Part shown: positions 35,818 to 47,574 of the stretch, one piece after another
Layout: every line of letters starts with the position of its first letter
Numbering within the stretch: the stretch's first letter is position 1
Origin: Sorex araneus
Lineage: Eukaryota; Chordata; Mammalia; Eulipotyphla; Soricidae
NCBI RefSeq assembly: GCF_027595985.1
Contig: NC_073306.1
Span: 99,483,426 to 99,547,425, forward strand
Length of the DNA stretch: 64,000 bases
Reading direction: 5' to 3'
Translations under genes and position numbers: made by a program
The notes under the pieces: generated by a model
Database searches by the model: none
Told to the model about the DNA's origin: nothing
The model's input: only the letters and a program-made list of their open reading frames with translations

Positions 35818-35914
35818 CATCACTATTTCTTTTGAAGTGCAGAAGCTTCTTAGTTTGATGTAGTCCCATTTTTTTATGTTTGCTTCCATTTGCATGGTCA
35901 GTGGTTTAGCTTCC

Positions 35915-36176
35915 TGATCTGTTCTTTTGTTCTTGCTTTTGTCTTGTTGGTGACCTCATTGATAGTGACCACCTCCCTTGTAGGCAGATGAGCAGCCTCC
36001 AAAGAGAATTTGAGAGTTGTCCTTAATGAGACTGTCTTTGTCAAAAGTCTTCTTTCCTTCCAAATGACTGCATGTGCATAAAAGACCAAGAAGGCATACT
36101 TAGAGTCCATGTTGATCTTTGCAGACTTCCCGTAGCTTAGGGCCAGGACTATGAGTTCTTCAAGCAGGGCAAACAT
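35915..36176 (-). pseudogene. Endogenous retrovirus (class I) pol fragment: RNase H
   Basis: The reverse strand contains the RNase H signature: a (T)DSKYAF-like motif where the Thr is replaced by Met, an IWKERRLLT segment, and AAHLP before the degenerate end. It was part of the same provirus as the integrase piece and is now separated from it by an L1 insertion. Confidence 0.8.
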
Positions 36177-36396
36177 CCTGCTGGCGGAGTACCAATCTCC
36201 ACCACTGCAGTGGAGTGGACTACCACGTAGACAGACTTCAGAGACCTGGTTCTAAAAAAGAGCTGCCACCTATAAACAAAATCAGGTCTGGGTTTTCCAG
36301 ATAGCTACCAGACAGAGCTCGTTTGAGGGTCTGGGCACAAGAAAACTATAATGGAGGAGGGGCCTGGCATAGGAAGCAAAGTAGCTGGATTTAAAG

Positions 36397-36570
36397 CATG
36401 GGGCCGATAAATAGTACAGTGAGTGGGGTGCTTAACTTACATGCTTCCAACCATCTCTGGCAGCTCATATGGTCCCCTGAGCACCACCAGGAGATATCCC
36501 TGAGTTCAGAACCCAGGAATCTTTCCTGAGCACAGCCAGGTATGGCCCCTCAAAACAAAATAAATAAATA
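36397..36570 (+). mobile_element. SOR-type SINE, old
   Basis: Diverged; AAAT tail. Confidence 0.72.
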
Positions 36571-36803
36571 AAATTAAGTAGTACATAGCATTAAAGTCTG
36601 GATTTTCCAAGAGTTAATCATGATATTTGAGGAAGCAACTGTTCCTCTGAGAAGCTGCTGTTGGTTTTTAGGAGAGGCATTATTTGAGTTTGGACAGTTG
36701 AAAGCAGTTCCTTGACTCAGCTGAAGATCTCTACATTAACTAAGCCCTAGCTTGCCACTGCTTGCAAGCAATCAGGCCATCCTGTTTAACCAGATCCAAC
36801 ACT

Positions 36804-36900
36804 TTTTTTGTGTTTTGTTTTGTTTTGTTTTGTTTTGATATTTGGGCTACACCTGGTAGTACTCAAGGCTTACTCCTGGCTTTGCATCAGGGGTCACTCC
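36804..36900 (-). mobile_element. (TTTTG)n tail and truncated SOR-type SINE
   Basis: Only the 3' half remains, and it runs into a second SINE of opposite orientation. Confidence 0.7.
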
Positions 36901-37050
36901 TGGTGTTGCTCAGAGAGGTAGTACAGCAAGTAGAGGGCTTGCCTTGCAGATGGATGCCCTGGGTCAATCCCCAGCATGATATGGTCCTGCCCCTGAGTGC
37001 AGAGCCAGGAGTAATCCCTGAGCATAGCCAGGCATGGTCCAAAAACAAAC
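36901..37050 (+). mobile_element. SOR-type SINE, 5'-truncated
   Basis: Begins within the head (CAGAGAGGTAGTACAGCAAG) and ends in an AAAC-rich tail. Confidence 0.75.
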
Positions 37051-38015
37051 AAAACAGAAAAAAGAATGAGAAATTTTCCCCTTTTGGAAGAGTCAGGATT
37101 CATAGAGTTTATCTCCTAAGAGCCTCCCTATATCTTTCCCAAAAGACTGTAGGATTCTCATTAGGTTCTTATTCAGTGATAGTTAATTAGATGTAGTTAA
37201 AAGACTTGATGCTTTTTATCAGCACCTCCTCCAGGCTAAACTCTTCCACCATCTTCTTGATGGCAGTCCCATTCAGAGTGAACTCTGACACAGGCAATAG
37301 CCATCTGGTTCCCAAAAGCCTCTGCCTTGTCTAGGATACAGTGGGTTGTTGTGGGTTTTTCTTTTTCAATTTATTGTCAGGGTTTGATTTAAAGTGAGCA
37401 ACAGCTTTTTCCTGTCATCTCACAAATCTATGTCTGGTTCTGAACATTCTCAAGGTACTTGTCAGGATCATCTGAAAAATCTCAGGTCAATTTTATTTGC
37501 TCTAAGTCTTTGAACAAAAAAAAAGGGGGGGAGTGAATCCTGCCTGTCCCAAACTCATGGGGTTAGTCCCTGAAGGGGGCACCAAGGCTTTGGTGCAGCC
37601 CGGCCAAGGGGAAGAAGTCTCCCTTTTTGTAGAGACAGAAGAATCAGGGCTTTGGGGCAAGACTTGTTTTAGAGCGTTGCATAGCAGCCTCTAGCTGCCA
37701 GTTGGCAGAGGTCAGAATTTTTGCACAAAGCAAAGTTGGATGCAGGATACTCCACATTCTTTTCTAGTCTCCTAAAAACACTGACCTAGCTCCCAAATAG
37801 TATAATTTATACTTCCCTATCCTAGCCAAGTCTCCAGATTTCCCGACTTAATTTCCTGTCCTGTGGACAGTCTCTGGCTGCGGATGAGTCTTTTTTTTTT
37901 CTTAAAAGACTAGAGATCAAAATTTTCCAGTCTTTCAGTAGACAGCCTGAAGGTGAACCATCCAGGATTAAGTGATAGTTCCTAGCTGAAGCACACAAAC
38001 AGAAGGAGATTTTTT
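37051..38015. other. Unique or old-repeat DNA
   Basis: No gene or repeat identified. It may contain further decayed retroviral sequence but I cannot align any part. Confidence 0.35.
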
Positions 38016-38019
38016 TTCC

Positions 38020-38168
38020 CTCTTTGGGGCCACACGTTGTGGTGGTGCTCAGGGATCACTCCTGGCAAAGCTCAGAGGTCCATATCAGGTACCAGAGATC
38101 GAACCTGGATCGGTCGCTTGCAAGAAAATCAAATCATGCACCCTACCCACTGTACTATCTCTCCAGTC
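38020..38168 (-). mobile_element. SOR-type SINE
   Basis: Full order of blocks with a 14-base insertion before the head end. Confidence 0.82.
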
Positions 38169-38474
38169 CTGCAGGAAGGGATTCTTAGTAGTGAAGTGTC
38201 CCACCACTTGCCAAGCCAGGCACCTGCTGATGCCAAATGGGTAAAAACCCAAGGGCATGGGTTTTTAATGGGTAAAAAGCCAACTTGGGGTGAGGGGTAC
38301 AGTGCCGCCCAGCAGGTCAGCCTGTACGCAAGAGGCGAGTGCATCAGCAGTCTGATGGTGCCTTCAGGCTTCCTGATGCCCCCAAATTGCCACTGTGCCT
38401 CTGGCCAAACCCCAACAACTTGGGAACAAGTTTCCTGAGAAATTAAACGGCCAAAAGGTGGATATGTAGTAGTC

Positions 38475-39249
38475 ATGCCCACAAACCACCTCTGGCTCAG
38501 CTATACAAGCTCGTTATCAGCCTTGCCTCAGAGACCCATAAATAAATCTCAAAAGAGATCAAAAGCCTGCCATTTAAGTGCATTAATGGTCATGATTCAG
38601 AGACTCACAAATGAATCTCAGAGAAGAGCAGCCTGCAACAGAGATGTCTCCCCACCCCACTCCAGGCTAATTTCACCAGGGCACCTCAGAGGAGGGGGGG
38701 CAAATATGACCCTCCACCTGCCCCAAATGAACCCCAGCAGCCACAAACCTCCAGAACCCAATCACTGCCATGCTCATGGCCAAATTTCACAGGCTCATCC
38801 CGAGCCCCCCACACATGAGAATGAACCCACTGAAAAACCCAGGTATGCAGAACCAGTGACTGAAAATTCCAGGCTTCATGGAGTCAGAGATGGGCAACCT
38901 CCCCCCGTCTCCTCTCCCTTTGGGTTTCCTGGCAGTCATGCCCACAAACTGTCTCTGGGTGCCATTTAAGTGCATTAATGGTTATGATTCAGAGACTCAC
39001 AAATGAATCTTGGAAGAGAGCAGAACACCACAGATATGCCTCCAGACCCCAAATATTTAAAAATTTTAGAATTTCAGCAACACAGGCCACTTTCATGGTT
39101 GTGTGACACCTCATACTATTCATGGCAAACCATACAAAAATTTAGCATCTGCCTAAGGACCAGGCTGGGGTGGTGGTGGAAAGATCCAAGGTAATGGTGG
39201 TGGGAAGGGACAATGGCGGTGGGATTGGTGTTGAAATATTGGCTGTAAA
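38475..39249 (+). repeat. Unnamed ~1-kb shrew repeat, copy 2
   Basis: Contains a block of about 110 bases (CAGTCATGCCCACAAAC, GATTCAGAGACTCACAAATG, CCTCCAGACCCC) twice, near 38,475-38,680 and 38,935-39,055. It ends in the shared TGGTGGTGGG/TTGGTGTTGAAATATT block. The middle is shortened compared with copy 3. Confidence 0.65.
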
Positions 39250-39513
39250 CAATTACTGTCAACACTGTCACTGCCACTGTCATCCTGTTGCTCATCAATT
39301 TGTTCGAGCGGGCACCAGTAATGTCTCTCATTGAGATACTTATTGTTACTGTTTTTGGCATATCCAATACACACGGGTAGCTTACCAGGCTCTGTTGCAC
39401 AGGCTCAATACTCTCGGTAGCTTGCCAGGCTCTCCGAGAGGGGCGGAGGAATCAAACTCGGGTTGGCCACGTGAAAGGCGAACGCCCTACCGCTGTGCTA
39501 TCACTTCAGCTCT
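39250..39513 (-). mobile_element. RTE-tailed SINE
   Basis: Nearly full-length; the tail at left has ACTGTCA-type microsatellite units, the box B region lies near 39,450 and the head ends at 39,513. It abuts the 3' end of the unnamed 1-kb repeat. Confidence 0.88.
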
Positions 39514-40046
39514 ACTTTACTGTCAACAACTTTATGAAAAAACTTTTAAATTTAATTAAAATAAAAGTGTGGAGTTCATGACTTCTTCAATCAGCTTAAT
39601 CAGTGACTGAATAAATAGTAGTACTCTTACTTTTTTTAAAAAAAAAAAAGCTAGCTGGGTGGAATCCAATGCTGTGAATCCTATGAATGAAGTGCTCCTC
39701 TATCCAATGGGCTAGAAAAAATGTCATCAAGTCCCTGGAAAATACTACTGGGTTTGAGACCAGAAATAGGGGTAGGAATCCCTGGCACATGACTTACTGG
39801 AATTCTGAATGGGTATCTACTGAGAGTGTTAATGTTTTCATTGTTGGTGGCTTATTAAAATCCCAATTGAGGAGTGAATTCCTCTGGCTTAGCATCCCAC
39901 TACAAATCAGCATGGAGATGTCCCACTGCTGGACAAGGGAACTTACAGCTACTAACGTCAATCTGGAAGTCTCCCCTTTGGGAAGCCACGTACATTAAGG
40001 AAATGCTTTACCAAAGAGGAAAGTATAGGGTGAGTGGTGAATTTAC

Positions 40047-40206
40047 TGGCTGAAGTGATAGTACACAGGGTAAAACACGTGTCTTGCACATTGCCAACCC
40101 TAGTTTAATCCCCAGAATTTTACATGGTCCCCTGAGCCCCATCAGGAGTGATTCCTGAGCACAGAACCGGGAATAAGTCCTGAGACTTCCAGGTGTGGCC
40201 AAAAAG
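40047..40206 (+). mobile_element. SOR-type SINE, old
   Basis: Diverged full-length copy. Confidence 0.75.
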
Positions 40207-41589
40207 AAAAGTGACTTTCCTTCCTTTTGGCATGGTGACAATGAAAAAGGTGTCAGATCAGAATAGAGAGCAATCATCAATAAGAGTTATCAGGTTTCTC
40301 AACCCAAAAGGAAAAGGATTTTCCATAATGGAAACCTGGCAAACGGTTTCCCCATTCCAGGACAAAAGGGTAGTAGTAAGTGGAATGTCCCACTAAGCTG
40401 GGAGAACCTCCTTAAAATATCTCTTACTATGAGTTAATTCAGGACGATGGAAGAGAAAGAGTGAGGAGGAAAAGGAGGGCTCCCTAGTGAGCACAGTGAC
40501 ATAGGATTTGCACGGACCAGGACCAAGCCAAGAGCCTCTGTTTCTTCATCTGTTAGCTGGACATAATATCTACATCCTGTTTGCTGTGGAATTTAAATGA
40601 ACTTGTTTAGCTAAACCATCGCTCTCAACCTAACAAATGTTAATTACCAGAGCAAGGATAGGTTATTGCTGCAATAATCAACATCCTTTCTGCTGTAACT
40701 GGCCCACAACTGAAGCAATGAAAAAGATGAAACACATATTTTTGGCTCACATAATCAGGACACTTGGATTCAGGGTCATTAGTGTTTCCTCCTTGTCTCT
40801 GTTCTGCCAGCCCCTTCTCCTCAGTGATTCTGACCCTAGGAATGCAAAGCATTTCATTCTTTGATTTTCTTAGTTTCACTCTCTCTGAAGGCAGCCTCTC
40901 CTTCCTAACCAGTGTGGAGTGTTTTCTGGAGACTCTCATTCCTTTTCCCACCCAGAAACTAGAAAATAAGCCCTTCCTCTCCATCTAGTCTAGCTCTCAA
41001 ATAAAACACAAGGGGAAATCGAGATTAGTTCTGCATAATTTCCTGTCATATTTGAAACAACCATGAAAAACTTAGCTCTCACTGAAACTGATGGTCGCTA
41101 TCTGGGATTGGCAAAATTCTCACCAGAATCACATGTGGAGAGAGGAGAAAGGTTCCTCAAAGGAATGAATGTTCCAATAAACTAAAGTTCTCACATACAC
41201 AGAACATTTTAATTCACTATTATTCTTGAATGGTCTTCTAGAATTGTGGGCGATATAATAAGTGAAATAGGGAGTGACTGGAAGCGTGGCTCGATGGTGG
41301 AACATACCCCTTTAGGAGTGAGGACAGAACTCACCTTTGGATCTGCCCCACATCCCCCTGGTGACCCTGGGAGCACTGCCACCAAGACCCCCAGCACCAC
41401 AAATCTTTGGTGTCTGTAAAGTTGGAAATAACATCTGCACCACTGGTTGCTATGAAGATTAAGTGAGGTTGTTGTGAAGATTAAATCTGGTTGTACACAA
41501 ATGTATGAGCACCAAATATAGCAATATGGATTACAATGACAATTTAAGGGAGGAAATGAAGAAAAATAATATATGAATATATACACTAC

Positions 41590-41833
41590 AGTAGCATTGT
41601 CGTCCCATTGTTCATCAATTTGCTCGAGTGGGCACCAGTAACGTCTCCATTGTGAGACTTGTTGTTACTGTTTTTTGGCATATCGAATATGCCACAGGTA
41701 GCTTGCCAGGCTCTGCCATGCAGGCGGGATACTCTCAGTAGCTTGCCGGGATCTCTGAGAGGGATGGAGGAATTGAACCTGGTCGGCCGCGTGCAAGGCA
41801 AATGCCCTACCCACTGTGCTATCACTGCAGTCC
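41590..41833 (-). mobile_element. RTE-tailed SINE
   Basis: Full-length copy only about 115 bases upstream of the RTE LINE fragment and in the opposite orientation. Confidence 0.88.
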
Positions 41834-41949
41834 TATGAATATATACATAATGTATAAATATGACAAAAGAGGCAGTAGTAATACCCACAGTTGTAAATAA
41901 TTCTCAATGATTATCTGGGGCATAGGCAATTGAATTAATTAATTAACAA

Positions 41950-42720
41950 ATGCTGGCCAACTTCGACCGCGAGTCTGGAAAGGTCGGACTGCAGCTGAAT
42001 CTCAGCAAAACAATGTTCATGAAAAATGAACTAGTCCCTGACATTCCATTTGCTCTCAATGGAATGAATATCTCTAAATGCAGCAGCTATGTGTACCTGG
42101 GTGGAGAATTCAACATGAGGAACGACTTGGCACCAGAACTGTGCAAGAGGAAGAGAGCAGCGTGTAACGCCTTCAAGAGCATTGAAGAAGTGGTTAAGAG
42201 GATGAAGAACCTCCAGTTCCAGGCACATCTTTTCGACTCCACCATTCTGCCTGCACTAACATACGCCTCAGAGACCTAGGCCCTGTGAAAACAGGATGAG
42301 AACGCTATTTGGGTATCCCAAAGAGGAATCAAAAGAGCTATGCTTGGATTATCACGTTTCACTCAAGTGAGAGAAGGAATCTGGAGTTCTGCCCTCCATC
42401 GACGTCAAGAGTCAGGAACGCTGTCTCATTTGCCGAGGCATCAAAAATCAGATGGGCTGGACACGTAATGCCATTCAGAGACGACCCCTGGACTAGAGCT
42501 GTTACCGACTTGATTCCATGGGACGTCAAAGACCGCGTGGCCGCCCACTAATGAGATAGTCAGACTTCTTCATCAAAATCCTGAATGAACGGTTTGACGC
42601 TCTTCCTGTTCCTGGAGTTAGCAGATATCATTGGGCTACACTAGCTCGAGACGGATGAATGGAGACATTACTGGTGCCCGCTCGAGCAAATCGAAGATCA
42701 ACAGAATGACAAGTGATACA
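41950..42720 (+). mobile_element. RTE-type LINE, 5'-truncated, decayed ORF2 C-terminus
   Basis: Reads as the end of an RTE-clade reverse transcriptase. It has YVYLGGEFNM, ELCKRKRAACNAF and HLFDSTILPALTYASET, then RAMLGLSRFTQVREGIW, then KIRWAGHVM and WTRAVTDLIPWDVK. This order and wording match RTE-1-like proteins of nematodes more than BovB. The reading frame is broken by TAG at 42,277 and TGA at 42,286 and by frameshifts near 42,405 and 42,530. After the final stop (about 42,656) there is only a 60-base 3'UTR, as is typical for RTE. That 3'UTR is nearly the same as the 3' tail of the second SINE family here. The copy is dead. Confidence 0.88.
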
Positions 42721-43139
42721 AGTAAATTAATAAAGAGTGCTAAGGAAGCTGTTACATTCAAGTACTTTGATAGTCAATATTAGTCACTTATATCAGCAAT
42801 AATAAATATGAAATAATTGAAGAGAAACCTATGATAACAGCAAACAAACACACATTATGATGTGGAGTATAGCATTCCACCTCTTAAAAGTCAGCTGTAC
42901 ACAGTAACTTCCTTCTGACGAGAAAGAAATATAAGAAGGAGAAGAGCAACTTTACAATGGAGGAATCTGGCAAATACTGCTTCTGGCATATGATACATTA
43001 ATATCAGCGGTGACAAATCGTATTGATGGTATATACCTTTTTTAGAATTTTAGGATGGCTACAACAAATTGTCACAAACTTGATGACTTGAAATAACAGA
43101 ATTTTATTCTTTCATAATTCTGGAGACTAGAAGTCTGAA

Positions 43140-43388
43140 GGGCTGAAGCGATATCACAGCGGGTAGGGCGTTTGCCTTGCACACGGCTGAGTCGAGTTTG
43201 ATTCCTCTGTCTCTCTAGGAGAGCCCGGCAAGCTATTGAGAGAATCCTGCCCACCCAGGATAGCCTGGCAAGCTACCTGTGGCGTATTCGATATGCCAAA
43301 AACAGTAACATCAAGTCTCACAATGAAGACATTACTGGTGCCCACTAGAGCAAATTGATGAACAATGGAATGACAGTGCTATACAGTG
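43140..43388 (+). mobile_element. RTE-tailed SINE with target-site duplication
   Basis: Full-length copy flanked by AGAAGTCTGAA on both sides (around 43,129 and 43,390). This shows true retroposition. Confidence 0.9.
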
Positions 43389-44287
43389 CAGAAGTCTGAA
43401 ACCAAGAAGTTTTCAGGGTTGGTTCAGTTTCAGGGATTCTCAGGGAAGGTCTGTTCCAGGCTTTTCTCTTAGCTTCTCTTAGCATTGCAGGTGCCTACCT
43501 GCAATCCCTGGTAATCCTTGATCTGTGGCAGCATAAGCCTGATCTCTAGCTCTAGCATTAATGGGGAATCCCACAATCGCCCGCTGTGCAGACACTCATC
43601 TTTGTATCAGGACCTACCCTAATAATCCATATGACCTGATCTTAGTTTGTCACATCTGCAAAGATCCTACTTCAAAATAAGGCTGCATTTTAATATCAGG
43701 TACCTATCATGGCCATATTGTGTATACAAGGGTTAAACTGCGGTTTTATTCTGCTCTCCATGTACTCTTTTAACTTAAGAAATGTCTTGTCTTGATGTAT
43801 TGTTGTAGTGGTGGGAAAGCTAGAGCCATAAACAGATAGATAGTGGCAGGAACTCCAAGTGACCCATTCTAGGAACTGGGCCGATGAATAGATCATAAAT
43901 CATGAAGCTGACCAGAACAGCTTTATGAGCTGTATTGACGTGGTTACCTAGGCATGGGAAAGAAAGGGGACACAGAAACAATTGACAGATAAGTGTAGGA
44001 AACTTAAACAGAATGTCTAAACACAAAGACTCCTGGCAATGGGGGTTCACCGCTATTCCCATGATATGCTCTTCTGCCTCGATTGTACAGTTGTTACATA
44101 ATCAATCAAAAAAATTCCATTATTTTGCTCCTCTCTTTGTTCCACAGTAGGTTACGTTGTCAATGTACTCATATAAAGTGCTCCCTACTCCTGCTTTAGG
44201 TATAGGCTCAGGCTGGGTTGCCTGGCTGTGTTATCTGTCTAGAAAAGATATCCTTGCCTTTTCCACCTTAAGATTGTCTTGGTGTTG

Positions 44288-44450
44288 AGGGTTGGAGCAA
44301 TAACACAGCGGGTAGGATGTTTGCATTGCACACGGCCGACCCAGGTTCTCAGCATCCCATATACGGTCCTCTGAACACTGCCAGGTGTAACTCCTGAGTG
44401 CAGAGTCAGGAGTAACCCCTGTGCATCGCCGAGTATGACCCCCCCGAAAA
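44288..44450 (+). mobile_element. SOR-type SINE
   Basis: Lacks the box B GGTTCGATTCC core (small deletion) and ends in CCCCCCGAAAAA. Confidence 0.85.
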
Positions 44451-44466
44451 ATAGATTGTCTTGGTA

Positions 44467-44640
44467 TAGGGCCAAGAGAGACAGTATGACAGATAAGGTG
44501 CTTGCCTTGCATATGGCTGACCCAGGTTTGATCCCTGGTATCCTTATGGCCCCATGAGCATCGCCAGGAGTGACTCCTGAGTGCAGAGCCAGAAGTAACC
44601 CCTGAGCATCGCCACAACCCCTGAGCACCCCCACAGTAAA
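44467..44640 (+). mobile_element. SOR-type SINE
   Basis: Follows the previous copy. The tail word is doubled (CATCGCC then CACCCCC). AAGATTGTCTTGG flanks both copies, at 44,270, 44,452 and 44,641, as repeated target duplications. Confidence 0.85.
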
Positions 44641-44702
44641 AGATTGTCTTGGTGTGATTGATTGAGTGAACTTCACTACAACAATGTAACATTCTCATAA
44701 CT

Positions 44703-44850
44703 TTGGGGGACCTATGCCCAGCTGTGATCAGAATTTACCCCTGGTTCTGTGCTCAGGGATCACTCCTGGCAAGTCTGGATGCCAGGGATCAAATCTGAGT
44801 CAGTTGCATATAAGACAAACACCTTGACAGCTGCACTATCCCTCTGACTT
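44703..44850 (-). mobile_element. SOR-type SINE, old
   Basis: Diverged, internal deletion. Confidence 0.7.
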
Positions 44851-44854
44851 TCTC

Positions 44855-44983
44855 ATCCTGGCTCTGTGTTCAGGAATGTCTCCTGGAACTGCTCAGGGAA
44901 CCATATGGGATACTGAGGATCGAACCCAGATCAGCCATGTGCAAGATAAGAGCTTTACTCAACGTACCATCACTTCCACCCTA
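44855..44983 (-). mobile_element. SOR-type SINE, 3'-truncated
   Basis: Lacks the tail end; abuts the preceding copy. Confidence 0.7.
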
Positions 44984-45287
44984 TTTTTATTACTATATGT
45001 TGTAACTATCCTATTGTATTACTATCATTGTTAATCTCTTTCTGTGCATAACTTGTAAGTTAAACTTTGTCCTAAGTAGGTGCAAGAGAAAACTAACACA
45101 TAAAGGGTTTAGTACTATTAACGATATCAAGCGCCCACCAATGGTCCTGGGTAAGGAGGAGCTACTATGCTTCCCATATTCTGTGTTAAGGGGAAAAATT
45201 CCAAAGCTACCCTAATTCTTTATATTATGGAAAGTATTGTAATCATTGTACTTTAGTTTTTTATATTATTTTCACCCTAAATATTTC

Positions 45288-45422
45288 TTTTCTTTTTCTT
45301 TTTTTTTTTTTTGCTTTTTGGGTCACATTCACTTGGGTGACCATATGGGATGCTGGGAATCGAACCCGGGTCGGCCGCGTGCAAGGCAAACACCCTACCT
45401 GCTGTGTTATCTCTCCAGCCCC
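45288..45422 (-). mobile_element. SOR-type SINE with 17-bp target duplication
   Basis: TTCACCCTAAATATTTC at 45,271-45,287 and 45,423-45,439. It lacks about 40 bases of the body (the CACTCAGGAATTACTCC block), yet box B is intact. Confidence 0.95.
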
Positions 45423-45821
45423 TTCACCCTAAATATTTCATCTTAGTCATGATAGTCTCATTTTCCTTGTCAGGACTCAGTATAGATACAGAGATATTTG
45501 TCTCCATTCAAACCATGAAACAAGAGAGAAAATCTGATGGCATTTCTGGGTATGATGTTGTTGTTTCTAAGGAGCCAAAAATGAAATGGGTCTCAGTTTA
45601 TGCCTTTGAATGTTGCAATATCCGGCTGTAGTGCCAAAAGTAGAGCCATCATGCTAACAGCCCCAAAGAGAAAGCCAATAGTGGAAAGAGAAAGCCAAGA
45701 CAATCACAGATACAAAAGGAAAATTAACCGAATAAGAGGGCTATTGAGAGTGTAAGTAGGTAAATCGTTACCATTTGCAAGAAGAGAAAAAGATTTTTTA
45801 ATAGTTGAGATAACAAGCACG

Positions 45822-45824
45822 CAC

Positions 45825-45868
<44 letters not shown>

Positions 45869-45912
45869 GCGTGCCCGCACACGCGCACCCCCCCCCCCCC
45901 CACACACACACA
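45822..45912. repeat. (TA)n, GC-rich spacer, (C)n, (CA)n
   Basis: Compound simple repeat; the C-run is 13-14 long. Confidence 0.9.
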
Positions 45913-46262
45913 GGTCTTCATTCCTGTTTCTGGCAAAGAGTTCCTAAAATCTTTGAAATTTCTTGATTGGAGGAATTTCCTGATGGGAGGGTTTCTTTTG
46001 TTATGTTAATGAAGTAACTTTTGGAATGCACTTAAAGTTGGGAGTTACTTGTCAGGAGAAACAGTCATGCAATTTGAGAGTAAGAATTTGCAGTCCCATT
46101 TCACTGACTTCCAGAAAAAGAGATCTGGACTGGAGATAAAATTAATCATCAATAGTAAGTAATTTAATCAATCACTTATATGTAATAAAGTCTCCATAAA
46201 CTCTCCCAAAAGTAGAGTTCAGAAAGCTTCCAAGTTGATGAACATAAAAAAAGTTTGTGAAG

Positions 46263-46430
46263 GGGCTGAAGCAATAGCACAGCGGGTAGGGCATTTGCCT
46301 TGCATGCAGCCAACCTGGGTTAGATTCCTAGCATCCCATATTGTCCCCGGAGCACTACCAGGAGTAATTCCTGAGTACAGAGCCAAGAGTAACCCCTGAG
46401 CATCACCTGGTGTGACCCAAAAAGAAAAAA
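46263..46430 (+). mobile_element. SOR-type SINE
   Basis: Full-length; AAGTTTGTGAAG before and AAGTGTGAAGAA after may be the duplicated target. Confidence 0.9.
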
Positions 46431-46879
46431 TAAAAGTGTGAAGAATAGCAAGGAAGTTCTATGTTTTTTCCCAAAACTTGTACTATGAATGTCTTCCACC
46501 TGACTTGAGTTAAAATTCTATATAGTAGCTGGAAATCTGGTAAGTGAAATGTTTCTCTGAGTTCTGTGAGTTTAGAAAATTAACAAAATGCAAGGAGTGG
46601 ATCATGGAAACCTCTAAACTATAGATGAAAGGTCAGAGGCACAGATGACAATCGGAACTTGGGAACTGGTGCCTGAATTAATGGTTCTTGAAGTGTGGAA
46701 TCTAATTCTAACTCTAGGTAATAATGTCGATTGAACTGTAACATAGGACACTGAGCTGGTATTGGAGAAATGGTGGTTTGAGTAAATGCCCTGCTTCCCA
46801 AATCCACACCAAAACCAGTTCAAAGATCAGTATCAGACTAGGACAACAGTCTTTGATAAAGGCATTTTGTTCTCAGTTT

Positions 46880-47160
46880 ACCCATATTTTATTTAGTTTG
46901 CAGAAAAAATAGTGTATCTGAAGGGACAAGTCTAGGAAAGGCTTTCATCATTCATCCTGCTGCTCATCAGTCTGTAACTCTCCTTTCCTAAAAAATGTTT
47001 TCCCTGCTCTCTTTCACTATAAAAACCCCTTCCTGCCAGTAGGAAGAGAACATGGTTGCTTCTAGATGAGTCTGCCATCTTCCAACCTATAAGCTTGTCA
47101 TTAAAGTTCTTTCTTGACCTGTCACCTTGTCCTTATTTGATTGATCCTTTGCGATTATAA
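46880..47160 (+). mobile_element. ERV1-like LTR
   Basis: Has the layout of a class I retroviral LTR: TATAAAA at 47,018-47,024, ATTAAA polyadenylation signal at 47,100-47,105, then a short U5. The left edge is unclear. Confidence 0.6.
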
Positions 47161-47470
47161 ATTTGGTGAGCTAGGCAGGACTGGAGTTTACTATGGTGAA
47201 TCAACCTTGGATAGGGCAAACTTTTGGATGAGCCCCTTTGCTGTCAGGGCTCTCTGCCCTGAGGATTTGGCCCTTTTTCTCTGGCCCAATGCTTCTTCCT
47301 CTCATGGTACTCTAAACAGGTCAGCACTTCGATGTGTCTAAACAGAGAAAGTCTAACTTGGGGTGCATGTCCAAGAAACTCCCTGCCCTCTGTCTGGGAC
47401 CCATTTCCCTATGGACTTGGGGAAAATCTGCAAGTGCTCTCTAAGGAATCGGAAGAGTTATGGATTTTTA
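47161..47470 (+). mobile_element. ERV1-like leader after the LTR
   Basis: TTTGGTGAGCTAGGCAGGAC at about 47,163 looks like the LTR end plus a degenerate primer-binding site, followed by noncoding leader-like DNA. No gag frame survives before the next repeat. Confidence 0.45.
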
Positions 47471-47574
47471 CCCAGGATCCATTAACCAGTTCATCTATCT
47501 GTGTATAACAACTTCTGTGTCTTTATTTCTCAGAGAAAAATGCACACCAGAAAGAAAAAGTTTCCCATCTCCCT

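Larger units (their letters stand above)
34265..35912 (-). mobile_element. L1 LINE, 3' part of ORF2 and 3'UTR
   Basis: The minus strand encodes the L1 ORF2 C-terminus ([32 protein letters not shown] and SKTRN motifs, 35,225-35,638), followed by 3'UTR and an A-rich end at about 34,265. It inserted between two parts of an endogenous retrovirus and is itself interrupted by a SINE (35,649-35,817) and a second L1 3' end (34,965-35,140). Confidence 0.85.

Noticed and set aside
33470..36176. An intact retrovirus
   Set aside because: Only two pol pieces with stops and gaps remain, split by an L1. No gag, env or paired LTRs seen around them.
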